This document shows positions 30,319 through 39,163 of a DNA stretch of 39,301 bases, piece by piece. The stretch lies in the NCBI RefSeq assembly GCF_900101845.1, contig NZ_FNAM01000048.1:1-39301 (forward strand), in the 5' to 3' direction. This DNA is from Sporomusa acidovorans. Lineage in GTDB: Bacteria > Bacillota > Negativicutes > Sporomusales > Sporomusaceae. A model generated the notes under the pieces. That model did no database searches. It saw nothing but the letters and a program-made list of their open reading frames with translations, and was not told where the DNA came from. How positions within the stretch are numbered: the first letter of the stretch is position 1; each line of letters opens with the position of its first letter. The position numbers were made by a program, and so were the translations under genes.

Positions 30319-33300
30319 CTAATTGCGGCCGCTTTGTTCCGTCCAATTACGCAAGCGCGTTATAATGTCCGAAGTAAGCATTCCCGGCTTAAGCCGCCAA
30401 GTCCAATTGCCGCCTATCGTCCCTGGAATATTCATGCGCGCACTTGTCCCCAGCCCCAGCACATCCTGCATGGGCAAAATCACTGTGTCGGCCTGACTCT
30501 GAAAAACTAAACGGATCAGCTGTTCGCAGACAGCGGCATCGCCCGGGGCAGCATGCAGTTTAAGTCTGGTAAGATGTTCCCGCATGAGGTTCCATAAATA
30601 CGGATCGGTAGCAGGCAGCTTTTGCACCCAGCCTAAAAGGGTATCATTATCATGGGTGCCGGTATAAGCGACGGTATGGCGTCCGGTATTATGCGGAAAG
30701 TCCGGTGCCGTCCGGCCATCGCCAAAGCTGAACTGCAACACCTTCATTCCTGGATAGCCAAACTTGTGTTTTAGGCGATTAACAGGCGGGGTAATCACCC
30801 CTAAATCCTCGGCGACCAACGGTAAATTTTCCAAATATTTCTCCAGAACGGCAAAGAAGCCTGCTCCCGGTCCTGCTACCCACCGTCCGTTTACGGCTGT
30901 TGGCTCACCGGCGGGAATTTCCCAATAAGCCTCAAACCCGCGAAAATGGTCAATGCGGATAAGATCGACAAGCCGGAGCAGCCACGCCAGCCGCCGTCGC
31001 CACCACTCATAGTCATTCTTAGCCATTTCTCCCCAATTGTAAAGCGGATTCCCCCACAATTGTCCGATTGCGCTAAAATAATCCGGCGGTACCCCGGCGA
31101 CTTGAGCCGGGTTACCGGCCGCATCCAGTGAAAATAATTCCGGATGGACCCAGACATCGGCACTGTCATGGGCTACGAACAGCGGCAAATCCCCGAACAT
31201 TATAAGGCCGCGGCAGTTGGCATACGTTTTTAGTTCCTGCCATTGCTGCCAAAAAGCGAACTGCAAAAACCGCTGAAATTCGATTTCTCCGGCCAACGCC
31301 TGCCGGTAATGGTCCAGGGTGGCGGCTTCCCGCCGCTTAGCGCCATTTTCCCACTCACTCCAGGGTAAATTCCCAAACTGCCTTTTGAGGGCGGCAAACA
31401 ATGCATAGTCCGGCAGCCAGTCACCGGCTTCCCGGACAAAAGTTTGGTAGGCTGCGGGCAGCGGCTTAGCCCTAAATCGCGCAAAAGCCAGCCGAAAAAC
31501 TGCTTCTTTCCAGGACACGACCCGGGAAAAATCAATGCGCTCTGCATTTTCGCCCGCCACATTCCGCAGCGAAAGCTCTGCTTTCGCCAACAGACCTGCT
31601 TCCATCAGCTTCTCCGGTGAAATCAGCCACGGATTGCCGGCAAAGGCTGACAGACACTGGTAGGGTGATTCCCCAAAACCAACTGGATGCAAGGGCAGAA
31701 ACTGCCACAGCCGCTGCCGCGCCGCCGCCAAAAAATCGACAAACTGATACGCTGCCGGCCCAAGATCGCCGATGCCAAACGACGAAGGCAGAGAAGTCGG
31801 ATGCAATAAAACGCCGCTTGCACGGCTGCCTGCGCCTGCCGGCTGTTCTATCTCAGCCAGCAGCAGCCTGCCGGACAGTGGCGGTAACTCTAATTCCAAT
31901 TCCGCCTGATCCGGCAGTCCGATTCTCTCCCCTGTCAGTGCGTCAAATACGTAATCCTGATCGGCAAACCAATTCCGCCAATCAAAGGTTACCCTGGCCG
32001 ACTGCCGGCAACTGCGGTTAAACACGGCAATAGCCGTATTATCGGCCGCCAAATCGCCAAATACATCCAAGCCGCCACTGATTCGGCGCACATAGCCGTA
32101 CACATCGCCGTCAGCCAAGAGCGGCAGCCATTCTCCCGTCTGCAAAACAGGATACTGCCGGCGGAGTTTGATCAATTGCTTGTACCAGATTAACAGTTCT
32201 TGCTCTTCCCGGCCCCAGGGATAGGCCCGCCGGTTTAACGGGTCGCGGTAGCCTTCCACCCCGGCTTCGTCGCCATAATAAACACAGGGAGCACCCGGAA
32301 AGGTCATTTGCCACAGCACGACAAGCTTGAGCCTGGAAATCCCCAGCTTTCTTTGGCCGGGGGATAACTTGTATTTATACGCACTAAGCTTGCTCTGAGC
32401 GTCTTCGGGCGGTGCTTCTGCCAGCAGGGTCAGGATACGCGGTACATCATGGCTGCCGATAATATTCAAATTGGCGTAAAAATTTTCTCGCGGGTAGTTT
32501 TCATACAGACTGAACAGTTCACGGTGCACCGCTTGCGCCGGCTTCCAGCCCAGCATAAAATCCAGTACCAGCTTGCGGAAGGGATAATTCATAACCCCAT
32601 CGAGTTTAGTGCCGTCAAAATACTGCCTTAGCTTCCCGTAAGCTACTTTGCGCGAGGCGTCTTCCCATACCTCGCCAATGAGCACAGCTTCCGGATCGGT
32701 CGCTTTGAGGGTCTGATAAAACTGTTGCAGGAAACTCTCCGGCAATTCATCGGCTACATCCAGCCGCCAGCCTTTTACACCTGCTCTCAGCCAGTGTTTA
32801 AGCACACTGTCTTCAGCATCAATGATAAATTTTTGGTAGGAAGGATCCTCCTCATTAACATTGGGCAGTGTGTCAACGCCCCACCAGGACTCATATTTAT
32901 CCGGATATTCACTGAATTTATACCAGGAATAATAGGGAGAAGCGGGTGACTGGAAAGCCCCCAGGCTGTCATAACTGCCTTCTTTATTAAAATAGATGCT
33001 GTCACTGCCGGTGTGACTAAACACCCCGTCTACAATAACAGCTATTCCATATTCTGCGGCTTTCGCACATAATTGGGAGAATAAAGCGTTGTCACCAAAC
33101 ATGGGATCAATTGTCCGGTAATCGGCAGTATCATACTTGTGATTGGAAGCAGCCGCAAATACTGGATTAAAGTAGATGGCAGTAACCCCCAGATCCGCCA
33201 GATAGGGAAGCTTGGCCATGACTCCGGCCAGATTGCCGCCAAAAAAATCATAGGCCAGAATGGCACCGGTATCCATATCCCGGGTATAGACCGGCGTATC

Positions 33301-33807
33301 CTGCCAGCAGGCATGAATGAGGCTGCCGGGACGAGGATTAAGAATTTTTCCATCCGGCAGGCCGTTAAAAAAACGGTCGACAAAAATCTGGTACACAACC
33401 GCATGTTTAAACCAGGCGGGTGTTGTTGCTCCCGGCAGATAAGTACTGATCTGGTAGGAAGGCGGCGGAGTGCTTGTCAGTTGTCCCACACCGCCTGTTT
33501 CTGCCGGGTTATTGCCATAGTAAACCGTCTGGCCGTCTTGATAAATAATGAAATAGTACCAGAGGACGCCCGGTACCGGCGGAACCTTAAAACTGGCCTC
33601 ATAAACCAGTTTGGCAGGCAGTGTCTCAGCAAGTTGCATATTGATAAGCGTTTCGCCGAACCCTTCCTGCCATAACCGTAAAACCGCAGTTTGCACCGGC
33701 GCAGCGGCCTCAAGGCACAGTGTCACTTCGGTATGACAAGAAACAGCCCCAAAGGGGCTGCGAAAACCTGTATTGTGGGAATCATGCAGTATCCAGTATT
33801 CATTCAT
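30319..33807 (-). CDS. Fusion of GH13 alpha-amylase/debranching-type enzyme and GH77 4-alpha-glucanotransferase
   Basis: An 1162-residue two-enzyme protein. Residues 1-125 are a starch-binding-like beta domain. About 130-640 is a GH13 domain: YQIFVDRFFNG, catalytic Asp in GWRLDVADELP (about 350), acid/base Glu in GEVWED (about 376) and GSHDVPR (about 452). From about 655 a GH77 (MalQ-type amylomaltase) begins with SGVLLHPTSLPSSFGIGDLG and has nucleophile Asp in RIDHFRGFEAYWE (about 948), AEDLG (about 998) and YTGTHDND. The first half would cut glycogen or limit dextrins, the second would rearrange maltooligosaccharides, helping GlgP. It follows glgP by 17 bp and is last in the operon. Separate enzymes (pullulanase, MalQ) do these jobs in many bacteria. 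Confidence 0.9.
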   Translation of the reverse strand: MNEYWILHDSHNTGFRSPFGAVSCHTEVTLCLEAAAPVQTAVLRLWQEGFGETLINMQLAETLPAKLVYEASFKVPPVPGVLWYYFIIYQDGQTVYYGNNPAETGGVGQLTSTPPPSYQISTYLPGATTPAWFKHAVVYQIFVDRFFNGLPDGKILNPRPGSLIHACWQDTPVYTRDMDTGAILAYDFFGGNLAGVMAKLPYLADLGVTAIYFNPVFAAASNHKYDTADYRTIDPMFGDNALFSQLCAKAAEYGIAVIVDGVFSHTGSDSIYFNKEGSYDSLGAFQSPASPYYSWYKFSEYPDKYESWWGVDTLPNVNEEDPSYQKFIIDAEDSVLKHWLRAGVKGWRLDVADELPESFLQQFYQTLKATDPEAVLIGEVWEDASRKVAYGKLRQYFDGTKLDGVMNYPFRKLVLDFMLGWKPAQAVHRELFSLYENYPRENFYANLNIIGSHDVPRILTLLAEAPPEDAQSKLSAYKYKLSPGQRKLGISRLKLVVLWQMTFPGAPCVYYGDEAGVEGYRDPLNRRAYPWGREEQELLIWYKQLIKLRRQYPVLQTGEWLPLLADGDVYGYVRRISGGLDVFGDLAADNTAIAVFNRSCRQSARVTFDWRNWFADQDYVFDALTGERIGLPDQAELELELPPLSGRLLLAEIEQPAGAGSRASGVLLHPTSLPSSFGIGDLGPAAYQFVDFLAAARQRLWQFLPLHPVGFGESPYQCLSAFAGNPWLISPEKLMEAGLLAKAELSLRNVAGENAERIDFSRVVSWKEAVFRLAFARFRAKPLPAAYQTFVREAGDWLPDYALFAALKRQFGNLPWSEWENGAKRREAATLDHYRQALAGEIEFQRFLQFAFWQQWQELKTYANCRGLIMFGDLPLFVAHDSADVWVHPELFSLDAAGNPAQVAGVPPDYFSAIGQLWGNPLYNWGEMAKNDYEWWRRRLAWLLRLVDLIRIDHFRGFEAYWEIPAGEPTAVNGRWVAGPGAGFFAVLEKYLENLPLVAEDLGVITPPVNRLKHKFGYPGMKVLQFSFGDGRTAPDFPHNTGRHTVAYTGTHDNDTLLGWVQKLPATDPYLWNLMREHLTRLKLHAAPGDAAVCEQLIRLVFQSQADTVILPMQDVLGLGTSARMNIPGTIGGNWTWRLKPGMLTSDIITRLRNWTEQSGRN

Positions 33808-33824
33808 ACCGGTCTACCTCCAGG

Positions 33825-36266
33825 TTAATTTTCTCTAATTACTACCGGCTTAATCTTCCAAATGCCAATCGCATATTCCGACACCGTACGATCACTGGCA
33901 AACCGGCCGGAAAAGGCAATATTATTAATGGCCATTGCCTGCCAGGCACGCTGGTCGCAATATAGCTTATTCAGCTTTGCCTGCGCCGCCGCATAGCCCG
34001 CAAAATCTTTCAGTACGAAGTACTCATCATTAGTACGCATCAGGGAGTGGTGAATACTGTCAAATTCATCCTGACTGACTGGCAAAAAGCCGTTAATCAA
34101 CTGGTCCACAACCAGTTTAATACGGGAATTGCCATGGTATGCATCCAGGACATTATAGCCGCCGTATTTATAATAATTCAGTACTTGTTCAGCCGTCAGG
34201 CCAAAAATGATAATATTATCGTCGCCAACCTCATCTTTAATCTCGATATTGGCCCCGTCAAGAGTACCAATGGTTACCGCGCCGTTCATCATCAGCTTCA
34301 TATTGCCTGTGCCGGAAGCCTCTTTGCTGGCCGTTGATATCTGCTCACTGACATCGGCTGCCGGAATAATCAGCTCTGCCAGCGAAACGCTGTAGTTTTC
34401 CAAAAAAACAACCTTAATTCGCCCGTCGATATCAGGATCATGATTAATCACCTGCGCCAGAGTGTTAATAAACTTAATGATCCGTTTGGCCAAATAATAA
34501 CCGGTAGCCGCCTTCCCGGAAAAAATAAAGGTGCGCGGTTCGATCGCAAGCCCCGGATCAGCTTTTAGGCGGTTATATAAATCCAAGATATGAAGGGCAT
34601 TCAGTATCTGCCGCTTATACGCATGAATGCGTTTTGCCTGAACATCAAATATAGAATTAGTATCAACCGCTAGGCCTATTTTATCCTGAATATAACTTGC
34701 CAGCCGTTTTTTGTTACACTGTTTAACGAATTTTATCCGGTTCTGAAAGGCCGGATCATGCGCGTAGCGATGCAGTTTCGCCAGTTCATGCGGTTGAGCC
34801 AGCCAGCCCTCGCCAATGGCCTCGGTAATCAGTTCCGCCAGCTTGGGATTGGCTTTAGCCAGCCAGCGCCGGTGGGTAACGCCGTTGGTCTTATTATTGA
34901 AACGGAGCGGGTAAAACCGGTTAAAGTTGGCCAAAACCTCATTCTTCAGGATATTACTGTGCACTTCCGCCACACCGTTAACACTGTGGCTGCCGACAAC
35001 GGCCAAATGCGCCATATGCACATAGCCGTCACTAACGAGGGCCATGGCCCGGATCCGTTCCCAGTCGCCGGAGTATTTTTCCCACAGTGCCGCGCAAAAC
35101 CGTTCATTGAGTTCTTCAATAATCATATACATCCGCGGCAACAGCGTCTTAACCATCTCCACCGGCCATTTTTCCAACGCCTCCGGCAAAATGGTGTGAT
35201 TGGTATAGGAAATGGTCTTCCTTGTCGCCTCCCAGGCCTGATCCCAGCTCAAGCCCTCTTCATCCATAAGAATGCGCATCAGCTCCGGTACGGCCAATGC
35301 CGGGTGGGTATCATTAATATGAATGGCAATCTTCTTATGGATCCGCGCCAGATCGGCAGGTTTGCTGCCATGGGTCCGCTTATAGCGCCTGACAATACTC
35401 TGCAGACCGGCCGAAACAAAAAAATACTGTTGCTTGAGCCGGAGAGTCTTGCCCTCAGGATAATTATCGTCAGGATAAAGGATTTGCGAAGTGGCCTCCA
35501 GCGAATACTTCTGCTCCACCGCCTTGAGAAAGTCGCCCTTGCTAAATGAAGAAAAATCAAAATGATTCGTTTCCGCACTCCACAGGCGCAATGTGTTGAC
35601 CGTATGGCAGTTAGCGCCGACAACAGGTACATCGTAAGGCACAGCCAGCACAGACTCGTAATTTTCATGAATGGCAACAAGCCGGCCGGCCTGCTGTTCC
35701 AGACGGACGGTGCCGCCAAATTTGACAGTTACCGCCCGGTCGGCCTTGCGAGTCTCCCATACATAACCATCCCTCAGCCAGTTGTCCGGTAATTCAATCT
35801 GATAGCCATCAACTATTTTTTGCTCAAACATTCCATGGCGGTAGCGAATGCCGGTACCATGCCCGGGCAGCTGCAAGGACGCCATAGAGTCTAAAAAACA
35901 GGCAGCCAAACGGCCTAAGCCGCCATTGCCCAGTCCGGCATCATGCTCCACCGCTTCCACTTCATCAAGCTCAATCCCCAAATCTTTAAGTCCCTGCCGG
36001 CAGACCTCGGTTATGCCCAGGTTAAACAAATTACTTCCCAGTAACCGCCCCAGCAAAAATTCCATCGAAAAGTAATAAACCTGCTTCTCTTTACTGAGAC
36101 TATATTGTTGATTGGACCGATACCAGCGTTTGCTGATAATTTCACGAATCAAAGTACTCAGGGCCACATATTTATCGGCAATCGATGATTCATCCAGACT
36201 TTGTCCGAACAGGGTCTGCAGTTTCTCTGTAAAGGCTTCCTTGAACTGTTCTTTAGATGCAAACAT
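33825..36266 (-). CDS. glgP: Glycogen/maltodextrin phosphorylase
   Basis: An 813-residue GT35 phosphorylase that releases glucose-1-phosphate from alpha-1,4-glucan ends. Visible are LGNGGLGRLAACFLDS (about 110-125), the nucleotide/sugar site region and the PLP-lysine motif EASGTGNMKLMMNGA (Lys about 660), followed by TIGTLDGANIEI. Length is normal. Two starts are possible: ATG 36287 (AGGAAG before it) and ATG 36266 (GGGGG eight bases before it); the second gives the usual MFASKEQFKEAF start. Placed between glgA and the fusion enzyme; with glgD, glgA and the fusion it makes both synthesis and breakdown parts of one operon. Confidence 0.93.
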   Translation of the reverse strand: MFASKEQFKEAFTEKLQTLFGQSLDESSIADKYVALSTLIREIISKRWYRSNQQYSLSKEKQVYYFSMEFLLGRLLGSNLFNLGITEVCRQGLKDLGIELDEVEAVEHDAGLGNGGLGRLAACFLDSMASLQLPGHGTGIRYRHGMFEQKIVDGYQIELPDNWLRDGYVWETRKADRAVTVKFGGTVRLEQQAGRLVAIHENYESVLAVPYDVPVVGANCHTVNTLRLWSAETNHFDFSSFSKGDFLKAVEQKYSLEATSQILYPDDNYPEGKTLRLKQQYFFVSAGLQSIVRRYKRTHGSKPADLARIHKKIAIHINDTHPALAVPELMRILMDEEGLSWDQAWEATRKTISYTNHTILPEALEKWPVEMVKTLLPRMYMIIEELNERFCAALWEKYSGDWERIRAMALVSDGYVHMAHLAVVGSHSVNGVAEVHSNILKNEVLANFNRFYPLRFNNKTNGVTHRRWLAKANPKLAELITEAIGEGWLAQPHELAKLHRYAHDPAFQNRIKFVKQCNKKRLASYIQDKIGLAVDTNSIFDVQAKRIHAYKRQILNALHILDLYNRLKADPGLAIEPRTFIFSGKAATGYYLAKRIIKFINTLAQVINHDPDIDGRIKVVFLENYSVSLAELIIPAADVSEQISTASKEASGTGNMKLMMNGAVTIGTLDGANIEIKDEVGDDNIIIFGLTAEQVLNYYKYGGYNVLDAYHGNSRIKLVVDQLINGFLPVSQDEFDSIHHSLMRTNDEYFVLKDFAGYAAAQAKLNKLYCDQRAWQAMAINNIAFSGRFASDRTVSEYAIGIWKIKPVVIREN

Positions 36267-36316
36267 CTCCTTATCCCCCCTACCCATTAGTGAAACTTCC
36301 TACTGTCCGTCCTCAG

Positions 36317-37753
36317 CTACCGTATAACCAGCTTATTATAAAGCTGCTGGTATTCAACCGCCGACTGCCGCCAACTGTGATCGGCCCGCATGGCGTTCTT
36401 AATCAGTTTGCCCCACTGTGTTTTATCCTGATACAAGGCCACCGCCTCTTCAATCATATTCAGCATCTCGTGCGCATTGTAATTGGCAAAGACAAAGCCG
36501 TTTCCCTCTCCCGTTTCCGGATTAAAAGGAATCACCGTGTCTTTAAGCCCGCCCACCTCACGCACAACCGGGATGCTGCCATACCGCAGAGCTATGAGCT
36601 GACCGATACCGCAGGGTTCAAACTGTGAGGGCATCAAAAACAGATCCGATCCGGCATAAATCCGGTGCGCCAACCGCTCGGAAAAGGTGATATTGGCTGA
36701 GACTTTGTCCGGGCTTAAGCGGGCGGCATCACAAAACATCTGCTCATACCGCGCTTCGCCTGTTCCCAGTATAACCAGTTGAACATTGAGAGCCAGCAAT
36801 TCGTCCATCACATGGGCAAGTAGATCCAGACCCTTGGGCGCTACCAGCCGGGACACAATGCCGATAAGAGGAATCTCCCGGCTTGGCGGCAAACCTAATT
36901 CTTTTTGCAAGCTGAGTTTATTGTCAAGGCGCTTGGTCGTTCCCCGCCAGGTATAGTGAGTGGTAATATACGGATCACCCACCGGATTATACTCTTCATA
37001 ATCAATGCCATTAATAATTCCGTATAGGTCAGCCTGCCGCTGTACCAAAAAACCGTCAAGTTTTTCCCCAAAATAAGGCTGCTGGATTTCTTGCGCATAG
37101 GACTTGCTGACGGTGGTAATCACATCATTAAATGCCAGCCCGCCTTTGAGATAATTGACCTGTCCGTGAAATTCCAGACCGTCAACGGTAAATACACTGT
37201 TAGGCAGCTCAAGCAGGTCACCGAGAATATCTCCCGGAAAAATTCCCTGGTACATTAAGTTATGAATGGTAAAAACGGTTTTAATTGCCGAATATTCTTT
37301 TCTTACAAGGTACTGTTGCTTGAGCATGGCTGCCAGCGGTCCTGTTTGCCAATCATGGCAATGAACTATATCCGGCATAAACGTAAGCTGTGGCAGGGCC
37401 TTAAGGACTGCCCGGCAAAAATAGGCGAAACGCTCGGCCTCGTCATAATGCCCGTAAAGACTGTCCCGTTTAAAATAGTATTCATTATCAACAAAATACC
37501 AGGTAATACCTTGATACTCAAGTTCGAACAGACCGGCGTACTGGCGCCGCCAGCCCACCGGCACGGTAAGGGTGGCTTTTAACACCATCTGCTTGGTGAA
37601 TTTCTCCGGAATTAACCTGTATTTAGGAATAATCACCCGGATATCCATATCCTGTTTTTTTAGTTCTTTGGGCAATGAGCCAATCACATCACCCAAGCCG
37701 CCTGTTTTGGCAAAAGGTGCCGCCTCGGAGGCCACAAATAATACCTTAAGCAT
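36317..37753 (-). CDS. glgA: Glycogen synthase (ADP-glucose type)
   Basis: A 478-residue GT5 glycogen synthase. The ADP-glucose-binding KTGGLGDV is at about 16-23; the C-terminal SQFEPCGIGQLIALRYG with the catalytic Glu region is at about 370-386. It elongates alpha-1,4-glucan in the cytoplasm. Length matches the family. It starts 2 bp after the glgD stop, so translation is coupled to glgD, and is followed 29 to 50 bp later by glgP depending on the start used. Confidence 0.95.
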   Translation of the reverse strand: MLKVLFVASEAAPFAKTGGLGDVIGSLPKELKKQDMDIRVIIPKYRLIPEKFTKQMVLKATLTVPVGWRRQYAGLFELEYQGITWYFVDNEYYFKRDSLYGHYDEAERFAYFCRAVLKALPQLTFMPDIVHCHDWQTGPLAAMLKQQYLVRKEYSAIKTVFTIHNLMYQGIFPGDILGDLLELPNSVFTVDGLEFHGQVNYLKGGLAFNDVITTVSKSYAQEIQQPYFGEKLDGFLVQRQADLYGIINGIDYEEYNPVGDPYITTHYTWRGTTKRLDNKLSLQKELGLPPSREIPLIGIVSRLVAPKGLDLLAHVMDELLALNVQLVILGTGEARYEQMFCDAARLSPDKVSANITFSERLAHRIYAGSDLFLMPSQFEPCGIGQLIALRYGSIPVVREVGGLKDTVIPFNPETGEGNGFVFANYNAHEMLNMIEEAVALYQDKTQWGKLIKNAMRADHSWRQSAVEYQQLYNKLVIR

Positions 37754-37755
37754 CG

Positions 37756-38877
37756 TTAAATCACAGTCCCCTTTTCGATAACAATCGGGTGATTGATTTC
37801 TCCCTTAAGTTTTTTGCCGGCGGTAATTTTAACATCTTTATCGCAGATTGCGTTCTCAATTACGGCACCGGGGCCAATTTCACCTTTTTGCATAATAATG
37901 CTGTTGGTAACACGGGCATCTTTATGGATCTTGACACCCCGGAACAAAATACTATTTTCCACCCTGCCCGCTATGACGGAGCCATTAGCTACCAGGGAAG
38001 ACTTTACTTGCGCATCCCGCTGATATTTTGCCGGTGCTTCATCCTTGACCTTGGTATAGATGGAGCCGTTGGTAAAAAAGATCTCCTGCCAGATTTCCGG
38101 AATCAAAAGTCTCATACTATGTTCGAAATAATTTTGCATGGAATCAATGCGGGCTAAATATCCCTGAAAAGGGAACCCATAAACCTTAAGGTTCTCTAAA
38201 TTCTTCATAATACAATCGCGCGCAAAATTAGTCCCGCCCCGCGATACACTGGCATCCACCAAATCGATTAGCAGTTGCCGGTCCATAAGATACATCTCCA
38301 TTGACAATTTGTTGCTATGAACATTGACCGGGCAAATTTCCATATCCACAACCCGGCCGTCATCGGTTGTGCCGAGCATGGTAACGCCTGACAGGCGTTT
38401 CACTTTTTCCTCCTCATATTCCTTGTACAATACCGTTATATCAGCGTTTTTATCAAGATGAAAACGATACGCCTCATCGTAGTTAATGTTGCAGACCGAG
38501 CGGCTGCCTGACAACAAAACAAATTGTTGCCTGCTGCTCTTAATATAATCAAGATTGCTGAAAAAATCGGCTAAGTCATGGGGGAATGGCCCCTGAACCG
38601 TACCGGTCTGCAGAGAAGGCAGCAAGAACAAGCCATCCCGTTTTCTGGCCAAATCCCACTCCTTGCCGGAACGGATATGATCGGCAAGTGAGCGGAAATT
38701 GCCGGCAGACAGAATACCAACATTCGTAATCCCGGAATTAATAAAATTCGATAGAACAAAATCGACTAACCGATAACGGCCGGCAAAGGGAATGGCCGCA
38801 AGTGGTCGGTGGCCGGTTATTTCTCGGAGCGAATCATGATTTTCATGCAAATTAATAAGGCCCATCATGTTTTTCAT
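37756..38877 (-). CDS. glgD: Glucose-1-phosphate adenylyltransferase subunit GlgD
   Basis: A 373-residue GlgD, the non-catalytic or regulatory partner of GlgC in Firmicutes. It begins MKNMMGLINLHENHDSLRE, the usual GlgD start, followed by RPLAAIPFAGRYRLVDFVLS. The GTADA-type substrate motif of catalytic GlgC is absent, and the C terminus has left-handed beta-helix hexapeptide repeats (VIAGRVENSILFRGVKI). The frame is open to TTG 38907, but ATG 38877 fits the family and follows AAAGGA. No glgC is in the window; it may lie beyond the intron to the right. First gene of the visible glycogen operon. Confidence 0.93.
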   Translation of the reverse strand: MKNMMGLINLHENHDSLREITGHRPLAAIPFAGRYRLVDFVLSNFINSGITNVGILSAGNFRSLADHIRSGKEWDLARKRDGLFLLPSLQTGTVQGPFPHDLADFFSNLDYIKSSRQQFVLLSGSRSVCNINYDEAYRFHLDKNADITVLYKEYEEEKVKRLSGVTMLGTTDDGRVVDMEICPVNVHSNKLSMEMYLMDRQLLIDLVDASVSRGGTNFARDCIMKNLENLKVYGFPFQGYLARIDSMQNYFEHSMRLLIPEIWQEIFFTNGSIYTKVKDEAPAKYQRDAQVKSSLVANGSVIAGRVENSILFRGVKIHKDARVTNSIIMQKGEIGPGAVIENAICDKDVKITAGKKLKGEINHPIVIEKGTVI

Positions 38878-38895
38878 AGCTATAACCATTCCTTT

Positions 38896-38943
38896 CGCTT
38901 CGCTCAAGGCACAAAACGGAATGAAATCCGTTCGCCTGAAGCG
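38896..38943 (-). other. Hairpin in the glgD leader next to the RBS
   Basis: On the minus strand CGCTTC pairs with GAAGCG, then AGGC with GCCT and ACGGA with TCCGT around a TTTCAT loop. The 48-nt structure ends directly before the AAAGGA ribosome binding site of glgD. There is no U-run, so control of translation or mRNA stability is more likely than termination. Confidence 0.45.
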
Positions 38944-38959
38944 ATTTTTTTGTATCCTT

Positions 38960-38987
38960 ACTATATAGGGATACCAGCATACTACAA
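38960..38987 (-). promoter_or_regulatory. Candidate sigma-A promoter of glgD
   Basis: On the minus strand TTGTAG (38987-38982) and TATAGT (38965-38960) are 16 bp apart, giving a start near 38953 and a leader of about 76 nt that includes the hairpin at 38896. Suggests that glgD can be read independently of the intron-bearing region upstream. Confidence 0.5.
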
Positions 38988-39061
38988 ATCACGCGGAGGT
39001 GAGTGGGTTGCCTCAATTATGTGGTGACCGCATAGCTATATGCGTTGATTGCCTTTTCAAG

Positions 39062-39133
39062 GTCGCAGTAGGTGGCAGATTACTCTGTTTCCCCTGCACA
39101 GATCCCGGCGTGAAGTTTTCCCTCACCGGGCTC
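39062..39133 (-). mobile_element. 3' end of a group II intron: RNA domains V and VI
   Basis: Domain V is the 34-nt stretch 39133-39100, starting GAGCCCGGTGAGG, with a GAAA loop, ACTTCACG and CCGGGATCT; it carries the catalytic AGC triad in the first strand. Domain VI follows (39099-39062), with GCAG/CTGC pairing and an unpaired A seven bases before a terminal GAC, as expected for the branch point and 3' splice site at about 39062. The maturase ORF ends 30 bp before domain V. Confidence 0.75.
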
Positions 39134-39163
39134 CTCAGGAATACTCGCTTCCGTATTCAGGCG

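Noticed and set aside
34758..35549. 263-codon plus-strand ORF
   Set aside because: Lies wholly antisense to glgP, whose catalytic motifs are secure; no RBS or family.
38878..38907. TTG start at 38907 for glgD
   Set aside because: The ten extra residues overlap the leader hairpin, and family homology begins at ATG 38877.
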